Below are positions 7,012-11,586 of a DNA stretch of 11,586 bases, piece after piece. Position 1 is the first letter of the stretch, and each line of letters opens with the position of its first letter. Source of the DNA: Pyrinomonadaceae bacterium (GTDB lineage Bacteria > Acidobacteriota > Blastocatellia > Pyrinomonadales > Pyrinomonadaceae). The stretch spans positions 1 to 11,586 of the forward strand of contig JAICQI010000107.1 of assembly GCA_025937955.1 (NCBI GenBank), written 5' to 3'. The position numbers and the translations under genes are program-made. The notes under the pieces are model-generated. The model made no database searches, was not told where the DNA came from, and saw only the letters and a list, made by a program, of their open reading frames with translations.

Positions 7012-7094
7012 ATCTAGCCACGGATTGACGCGGATTACGCAGATCTGAAATCAATTTCATATCCGCGTTGATCCGCGTCAATCTGTGGCTAGAT
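7012..7094. repeat. 83-bp near-perfect palindrome, 'GATTGACGCGGAT' family
   Basis: The outer arms 7012-7035 and 7071-7094 pair at 23 of 24 bases. An inner stem pairs 7042-7051 with 7054-7063 at about 9 of 10, leaving a loop of about 2 bases. The whole element can fold into one long, slightly interrupted hairpin. It begins one base after the peptidase stop codon. It lacks a T-run, so it is a palindromic dispersed element rather than a classic terminator, although it may end or stabilise the peptidase transcript. The remaining intergenic bases, 7095-7231, show no gene and no convincing promoter. Confidence 0.9.
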
Positions 7095-7243
7095 CTTGAA
7101 CTTTCCCTTCCTACAGGCTTCCTGACTTGTTCTATTTCCGGCTGCAACACAAAAGATACAGATTCTCAACGGCTTCTTGGTCATAGTCTCGTAAGTTCGT
7201 AACTGACAGTCCCTCAGTTTCAACACCCTACAAGGAGGGAAAA

Positions 7244-7696
7244 ATGAAACAATCAGCAGGTTTGATTGCTTTGATTCTTTTCATGGCTGGGCTCAGCTTT
7301 GTTCTGGCTGCACAGGACCCGCAACAAGGTGGACGTCCGATCACGATCACTATGACAGGAGCAGCGGAAGTACCTGGCCCCGGCGACACAGACGGAACCG
7401 GTACTGCAACCATCACCTTGAATCCGGGGAAGGGTGAGGTCTGTTATGAGCTGACGGTCGACAAGATCGCGACAGCTAACGCCGCTCACATACATTCAGG
7501 CGCAGTAGACAAGGCTGGCCCACCAGTCTTGACATTGAAGGCCCCAGCTAACGGCTCGTCCAAAGAGTGCGCCACGCTCGAGAAAGATAAGGTCCTGGAC
7601 ATCATCAAGAATCCAGGGAGCTACTATGTGAATGTTCACAACGCGGAATTCCCCGACGGCGCGGTGCGAGGCCAGCTAGCGAAGAAAGGGTCTTAA
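7244..7696 (+). CDS. Secreted CHRD-domain protein
   Basis: A 150-residue exported protein with a signal peptide (MKQSAGLIALILFMAGLSFV, cut near LAA|Q at residue 23). The remainder is a single CHRD domain, the beta-sandwich first described in chordin. Markers are the opening ITMTGAAEVPGPG, the strand GTGTATITLNPGKGEVCYEL, the histidine pair AHIHSGA (81-87) and the family ending YYVNVHNAEFPDGAVRGQL (127-145). C67 and C109 could form a disulfide. The function of bacterial CHRD proteins is not well established. The start is secure: AAGGAGG at 7232-7238 lies 5 bases before the ATG, the best ribosome binding site in the window, and a strong terminator follows. The gene therefore looks like a well-expressed single transcription unit. 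Confidence 0.92.
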   Translation: MKQSAGLIALILFMAGLSFVLAAQDPQQGGRPITITMTGAAEVPGPGDTDGTGTATITLNPGKGEVCYELTVDKIATANAAHIHSGAVDKAGPPVLTLKAPANGSSKECATLEKDKVLDIIKNPGSYYVNVHNAEFPDGAVRGQLAKKGS

Positions 7697-7709
7697 ATTC
7701 AACAGATGG

Positions 7710-7749
7710 AATAGGTCCTATATGGCTTATAGGACCTATTCTTATTTCT
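7710..7749 (+). terminator. Intrinsic terminator of the CHRD gene, between convergent genes
   Basis: A perfect 13-base stem, AATAGGTCCTATA (7710-7722) with its complement at 7728-7740, a 5-base loop TGGCT, then the T-rich tail CTTATTTCT. It lies 13 bases after the CHRD stop. In the opposite direction the hairpin immediately follows the kinase stop codon at 7742-7744 but has no good T-run, so it may serve that operon less efficiently. Confidence 0.85.
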
Positions 7750-9436
7750 CCAAATACATTCGCGCGGCCATCTTGGTCAGCTTCCAAACCCTGGACCACG
7801 CAATTTGACTCTCGCCGTTCTCGCGGCCGGTCAGTTTGTCGAAGATCAGCTTCCGAAACATCCGGCCTTCGCGCCTGAGCATGAACTCCCTCGCAAACGG
7901 TTTTGCTGTCTCAAAGAAACTGAACCCAGGATCGGTGACCACGCCGATACCCTCGAGCGTCATCAGCGCGCGCATGATGTAAGTAAAGTTTGACGGCAAG
8001 CGAAAAGGATACTCGTAAATCACTTCCGCCAGATCGTAAGTCAACTCCTTGAAGTTCACTTCTCCGAGCCTGAGATTGAGATAGTGCGTGAAGAGACTCT
8101 CCACCACCGGACGCACTGTCTCCGGATCAACTCCTGGCTTGAGGAAGTTCAGATTGATGATGTCCTGGCCCAACCCCTTCACGTCACGCGCAACCACGTG
8201 GAAGAAGGCATCGATCATCTGCGACTGAAGCTTCGGACTGATCCGTCCCACCATTCCGAAATCGAAAAACGCAAGATGCCCGCTATCCATCACGAGCAGA
8301 TTTCCCGGATGTGGATCGGCGTGGAAGAACCCATCCTCGAGTAGCTGCTTGAGATAAGTACGAATCAGCAGCCGGTTAACCTTAACGGGCGAAATGCGAT
8401 TTGCGCGCAGACCTTCAAGATCAACCACCTTCGTGCCGCGAATAAAATCGAGCGTGAGCACACGCGTGTTTGTATGCGACCAGTAGATCTTCGGGACACG
8501 AATCGCGCGCCAGGTGCGGAAGTTGTAGCGAAACCTGTCGGCATTACGCCCTTCCTTGACGTAATCCATCTCCTCAAAGATCGTCGAGTGAAACTCACGC
8601 AGCATTCCTTCCCAATCGGCGTTCTCATTCGCACGCGGAAAGAACCGATTCGTCAGCTTCACGAGGCGAAACAGGATCGCGACATCGAACGAGATTGTTG
8701 ATTCGAGGTTCGGACGCTGCACCTTGACCGCGACTTCTTCGCCAGTCGCCAGGCGTGCACGATAGACCTGTCCGAGTGACGCAGCAGCGATCGGCTCGGA
8801 GTCAATCTCCGCGTACGCTTCATGAAGACTGCGACCCAGTTCCGCTTCAACGATTGCAAAAGCTTCGTCAGTGGGGAATGCGGGCACCTGGTCCTGAAGC
8901 GTAGCCAATTCTTTGACGTATGCCAGCGGCAACAGATCGGCGCGCGTGCCGAGGGCCTGACCGATCTTGATGAACGTTGGGCCAAGATCGATCAGCGACT
9001 CACGCATCCACACCGCCTGCTTTTCGAGACGCGCCTGTTTTCGCTCCGAGCCTTCAGCGCCACGAAAGATCGCGTAACGCAAGACGCGAATGAACCGATC
9101 CAACGCGGCGTAGAGTTGTGCGTTGAACCAGGCCTTGAACTGCGCCGAGCGTCCCTTTTTCCTCGCGAGATCTCGCAATCGCGTAACTGCGCGGCGGTTG
9201 AAGTCCGCGCGCACGTCGTAGGTATCGAGAAACAGGTAAAGCGAGAAGAGTCCCAACACACGCGCGACTCGCGCCGCACGCAACCAGCCCCGCAATCCGC
9301 GCCCGGAGAGAAGCTCATTGACGTTCTCTTCCGTTAACGGTTCGACCGGCTGTTTCGGCGATGGTGACGGCACACTGGCCACCGGGCCATTTCCATTAGT
9401 TTCCGGTTTCTTAATTAGTGCTAGATTCGAAGTCAT
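7742..9436 (-). CDS. AarF/ABC1/UbiB-type atypical kinase
   Basis: A 564-residue protein of the UbiB/ADCK family, atypical protein-kinase-like ATPases linked in many organisms to isoprenoid quinone (ubiquinone) biosynthesis. All family motifs are present: KxGQ as KIGQ (157-160), the alanine-rich nucleotide loop AAASLGQV (217-224), the lysine of VAVKVQ (K238), the glutamate region FEEMDYVKEGRNA (287-299), the catalytic loop HADPHPGN (372-379) and DFG (392-394). The first 45 residues are proline- and serine-rich and probably disordered. A short hydrophobic stretch follows (about 57-70). The C-terminal transmembrane helices of proteobacterial UbiB are not evident. The start ATG lacks a Shine-Dalgarno sequence and lies 12 bases after the ribF stop, suggesting coupled translation as the last gene of the operon. 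Whether it acts in quinone synthesis here is inferred from the family. Confidence 0.93.
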   Translation of the reverse strand: MTSNLALIKKPETNGNGPVASVPSPSPKQPVEPLTEENVNELLSGRGLRGWLRAARVARVLGLFSLYLFLDTYDVRADFNRRAVTRLRDLARKKGRSAQFKAWFNAQLYAALDRFIRVLRYAIFRGAEGSERKQARLEKQAVWMRESLIDLGPTFIKIGQALGTRADLLPLAYVKELATLQDQVPAFPTDEAFAIVEAELGRSLHEAYAEIDSEPIAAASLGQVYRARLATGEEVAVKVQRPNLESTISFDVAILFRLVKLTNRFFPRANENADWEGMLREFHSTIFEEMDYVKEGRNADRFRYNFRTWRAIRVPKIYWSHTNTRVLTLDFIRGTKVVDLEGLRANRISPVKVNRLLIRTYLKQLLEDGFFHADPHPGNLLVMDSGHLAFFDFGMVGRISPKLQSQMIDAFFHVVARDVKGLGQDIINLNFLKPGVDPETVRPVVESLFTHYLNLRLGEVNFKELTYDLAEVIYEYPFRLPSNFTYIMRALMTLEGIGVVTDPGFSFFETAKPFAREFMLRREGRMFRKLIFDKLTGRENGESQIAWSRVWKLTKMAARMYLEK

Positions 9437-9448
9437 TTTAATAACGTT

Positions 9449-10402
9449 TTATATCACTGACAGCATGTGCTTAGTGCCGGCTCGGTCGAAGTAACTGTTC
9501 GCTCGCTGCACGTCTCTCGCAATCTGGGTTTTCAACTGCTCGATCGAGCTGAACTTCCGCTCGTCGCGAAGACGATACAGAAAACGCACGCGCACCACAT
9601 CGCCGTAAAGATCGCCGTCCCAGTTCATTACGAAGGTCTCAACTGAAGGTTCCGTGCCATCCGCGAACGTCGGTCGCACGCCTATATTTGTAACACTCCG
9701 ACGCCATTGTCCTTCAATCAACGTCCCGGTCACATACACACCGTTCCTGGGTATGACGCGGTTGTGTGGGTGGAGGTTGGCCGTGGGAAAACCGAGCTTG
9801 TGGCCCCTTTCCGAGCCTCGCTCAACACGTCCTTCGACGCCGTAAGGACGACCCAACATGCGTCGCGCGAGGTTGACGTTGCCACTGGCAAGCAATTGCC
9901 GGATCTTACTCGAGCTCACGCGGCAACCGCGCAGTTTAACCTCCGGCACTTCACCCGCAACGAAGCCGAGCTCGCTGCCCATGCGTTTCAAAAGCTCGAT
10001 GTTGCCTTCGCGGTTGTGGCCGAAAGCGAAACCCTTGCCGAGATAAACTTCCTTCGCGTGCAGACGATCTACAACTACGTCCTTGAGAAATTCCTCGGCA
10101 CGAATAGACGAAAACTCCTTCGTGAATCGCACCACGATCGTTTGCTCGATTCCAAGCACGCCAAAGCCTTCGATCTTCTGATCGAAAGTCTGCAGCAACG
10201 GTGGTGCGGATTCCGGGTGCAACACGGCACGCGGATGAGGATCGAACGTGATCACAGTCGGCACCGCACCCACAGCCCGCGCCTGGTCAACGACAGTGCG
10301 CATGATCAATTGATGTCCAAGGTGCAGTCCATCAAACACGCCGAGCGTGAGCACTGTCGGCCGTTGAATCCCTGCGTTGTCAGTTCCGTGAAAAAGACGC
10401 AT
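9449..10402 (-). CDS. ribF: Bifunctional riboflavin kinase / FAD synthetase
   Basis: A 317-residue cytoplasmic enzyme of the usual RibF length that phosphorylates riboflavin to FMN and adenylates FMN to FAD. The N-terminal nucleotidyltransferase domain shows GVFDGLHLGH (21-30), TFDPHP (52-57), GKGFAFGHNREGN (122-134) and the ISSTxIR-type motif as VSSSKIR (162-168). The C-terminal kinase domain shows GRPYGVEGRV (184-193), KLGFPTANL (202-210) with the PTAN motif, NGVYVTG, TNIGVRPTF (238-246) and the catalytic glutamate E255 in VETFV. The ATG lies 3 bases after the stop of the metallo-hydrolase gene and has no strong ribosome binding site, so translational coupling is likely. Confidence 0.97.
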   Translation of the reverse strand: MRLFHGTDNAGIQRPTVLTLGVFDGLHLGHQLIMRTVVDQARAVGAVPTVITFDPHPRAVLHPESAPPLLQTFDQKIEGFGVLGIEQTIVVRFTKEFSSIRAEEFLKDVVVDRLHAKEVYLGKGFAFGHNREGNIELLKRMGSELGFVAGEVPEVKLRGCRVSSSKIRQLLASGNVNLARRMLGRPYGVEGRVERGSERGHKLGFPTANLHPHNRVIPRNGVYVTGTLIEGQWRRSVTNIGVRPTFADGTEPSVETFVMNWDGDLYGDVVRVRFLYRLRDERKFSSIEQLKTQIARDVQRANSYFDRAGTKHMLSVI

Positions 10403-10405
10403 GTT

Positions 10406-11173
10406 TTAGGGAGCTTCGACCACCAGTCCGTCGTAAGCAAACTCGACGCCTGCCGGTAGTCTCGCTGAATCGCGCGCGTGCTTGATGTCGTGAGCGATAT
10501 GAGTAAAGAAAGTTCGTTGCGGCTTCAACTGCTCGACGTACTCGAGCGCTTTATCGACCCACAAGTGCGTTGGGTGTTCCCTGAAGCGCAAGCAGTCAAG
10601 CACCAGCACGTCCAAATCTCTCAGCGAATCCATTGTGACGCGCGGAATCTCACTTAGATCCGTCAAGTAAGCAAAGTCGTTGAAACGATAAGCCATCACC
10701 GGCAAACGACCATGGATCACTTCGAGCGGCGTTATCTCCAACTCATTCCCGAGACAGAAACTCGCTCCGGGCGTAACGATATTCGGAATCACTTCCGGCA
10801 GGCCGCCGCCGAAGTGAGAAGGCTCGAAGATGTACTTGAAGATACGTTTGATATCCACCCAGGCACGTTCATTCGCGTAGACACTCAGCGCTCCAAAACG
10901 AAAGTTCAGCGGCCGGATGTCGTCGAGACCGAAAACGTGATCGGCGTGACAATGAGTGATGAGAACTACGTCGAGACTTTTCAATCCGAAGCGCAACGCC
11001 TGCTGTCGAAAATCGGCAGACGTATCCACCAGGACGGTGCGGCCCGCATGTTCAATGATGATTGAAACTCTCAGGCGCTTGTCGCGAGGATCGTCTGACG
11101 TGCAGGTCTCACATTCACAGCCGATTGACGGGACTCCGGTGGAGGTTCCTGTACCTAGAAAGGTGAGCTTCAT
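10406..11173 (-). CDS. PhnP-like metallo-beta-lactamase-fold hydrolase
   Basis: A 255-residue cytoplasmic protein of the PhnP-like branch of the metallo-beta-lactamase superfamily. It opens with LGTGTSTGVPSIGCECETC. C19, C21 and C24 match the cysteine cluster that, with a C-terminal histidine, holds a structural zinc in E. coli PhnP. The active-site motif is HCHADH (74-79) followed by GLDDIRPLN. Further metal ligands are probably H154 in EVIHG, D172 in LTDLSE and a histidine in FTHIAHDIKH (223-232). PhnP itself hydrolyses 5-phosphoribosyl 1,2-cyclic phosphate, but no phosphonate genes are present here, so the substrate is unknown. The start overlaps the stop of the DUF1844 gene as ATGA, with a G-rich ribosome binding stretch just before it, and ribF follows after 3 bases. 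Confidence 0.92.
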   Translation of the reverse strand: MKLTFLGTGTSTGVPSIGCECETCTSDDPRDKRLRVSIIIEHAGRTVLVDTSADFRQQALRFGLKSLDVVLITHCHADHVFGLDDIRPLNFRFGALSVYANERAWVDIKRIFKYIFEPSHFGGGLPEVIPNIVTPGASFCLGNELEITPLEVIHGRLPVMAYRFNDFAYLTDLSEIPRVTMDSLRDLDVLVLDCLRFREHPTHLWVDKALEYVEQLKPQRTFFTHIAHDIKHARDSARLPAGVEFAYDGLVVEAP

Positions 11174-11586
11174 CTCCCCCCGGTGATATCACTGCCCGTA
11201 AACCGTCCGGGTTGCTGCGGTGAGTTGACCAGCGAAACGTATTGCATCCTTAGATCGGCAAGCAATCCCTCGAGCATTCGTTTCTCCTGTGGCGTCAGGT
11301 TTCCCGTGGTCTTCTTTTGCAGCATACCGAGAATATCGATCCAGTGCTTGCCCAATTTGACATCGACCTCGCGCTGATGCGTCACCGGATGCTCCATCAT
11401 CCCGAGCGCCGAAGCGGCGTTGGTAGCGATGGACATCAAAAAGCTCACGAAGCTCGTGGGATCGCGGGCGTCCGCAAGATCTGCTTCGCTGAACTCCTCT
11501 TCGTCGTCAGCCCCTGGCGACGGCGACGGTTCGGTCGCGGCCTTCGGGGTTTCGGGCCCCGGGTCCGGTGGTGGGCTGGCAACCGC
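11170..11586 (-). CDS. DUF1844-domain protein, N-terminus beyond the window
   Basis: The frame is open to the window edge and gives the last 138 residues. About 35 visible N-terminal residues are rich in proline, alanine and acidic residues (SPPPDPGPETPKAATEPSPS, then ADDEEEFSEADL) and are probably a disordered linker. The DUF1844 domain follows: SFVSFLMSIATNAASALGM, a predicted helix, then KHWIDILGMLQKKTTGNLTPQEKRML as separate conserved pieces, ending EGLLADLRMQYVSLV. The IDxLxMLxxKTxGNLTxxE pattern is diagnostic of the family, whose role is unknown. A GTG at 11448 could be read as a start but would cut off the conserved beginning of the domain, so the real start is upstream of the window. 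The stop overlaps the start of the metallo-hydrolase gene by 4 bases. Confidence 0.88.
   Translation of the reverse strand, partial: AVASPPPDPGPETPKAATEPSPSPGADDEEEFSEADLADARDPTSFVSFLMSIATNAASALGMMEHPVTHQREVDVKLGKHWIDILGMLQKKTTGNLTPQEKRMLEGLLADLRMQYVSLVNSPQQPGRFTGSDITGGR

Noticed and set aside
7201..7219. Small stem AACTGA/TCAGTT upstream of the CHRD ribosome binding site
   Set aside because: Six base pairs with a seven-base loop is expected by chance and no riboswitch-like architecture surrounds it.
8822..9337. 171-codon plus-strand open frame
   Set aside because: It is antisense to the conserved N-terminal half of the UbiB-type kinase and matches no family I know.
9707..10459. 250-codon plus-strand open frame
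   Set aside because: It is antisense to ribF and part of the hydrolase gene, both strongly identified; the translation shows no recognisable family and is a codon-bias shadow.

Overview
The window reads like chromosomal DNA of an Acidobacteriota bacterium, probably class Blastocatellia. This is an inference from four things: the mix of families (an M14 peptidase with a C-terminal amidotransferase-like half, a secreted CHRD protein, a DUF1844/metallo-hydrolase/RibF block, and a secreted protein whose C-terminus resembles acidobacterial type IV pilins), moderately high GC, few strong ribosome binding sites, and dispersed hairpin repeats of the 'GTAGGGGTGGCC' and 'CCGCGTTAATCCGCG' types that I associate with such genomes. 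No phage, IS, CRISPR, tRNA or rRNA is visible.

Layout. 1-475 (+) is the 3' end of a CBM9-like protein gene. It converges with no gap on a PilZ-domain gene (476-898, -). Upstream of PilZ on the same strand are a secreted two-domain protein (1014-1784, -, TTG start) and an OPT-family oligopeptide transporter with an unusual periplasm-sized insertion (1897-4449, -). A hairpin repeat lies at each end of the transporter gene, in opposite orientations (1827-1894 and 4614-4690). Diverging from the transporter is a secreted M14 zinc peptidase (4716-7010, +). A near-perfect 83-bp palindrome follows it (7012-7094). Then comes a small secreted CHRD-domain protein (7244-7696, +) ending at a clear intrinsic terminator (7710-7749).

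The right third is a tight minus-strand operon, transcribed from the window edge leftward: DUF1844 protein (partial), PhnP-like metallo-beta-lactamase-fold hydrolase, RibF (riboflavin kinase/FAD synthetase) and an AarF/UbiB-type kinase. Junctions are a 4-base overlap, a 3-base gap and a 12-base gap, and the operon converges on the CHRD terminator.

Functionally, the peptidase and the oligopeptide transporter, divergently arranged, suggest extracytoplasmic peptide degradation and uptake. The right-hand operon combines flavin cofactor synthesis with a quinone-linked kinase family and two poorly understood conserved proteins. I see no complete new system such as a defence or mobile system. The most interesting signals are the two families of palindromic repeats and their positions against gene ends, the pilin-like fusion protein, the repeat-bearing insertion in the OPT transporter, and the coupling of a cyclic-phosphodiesterase-like enzyme to RibF.
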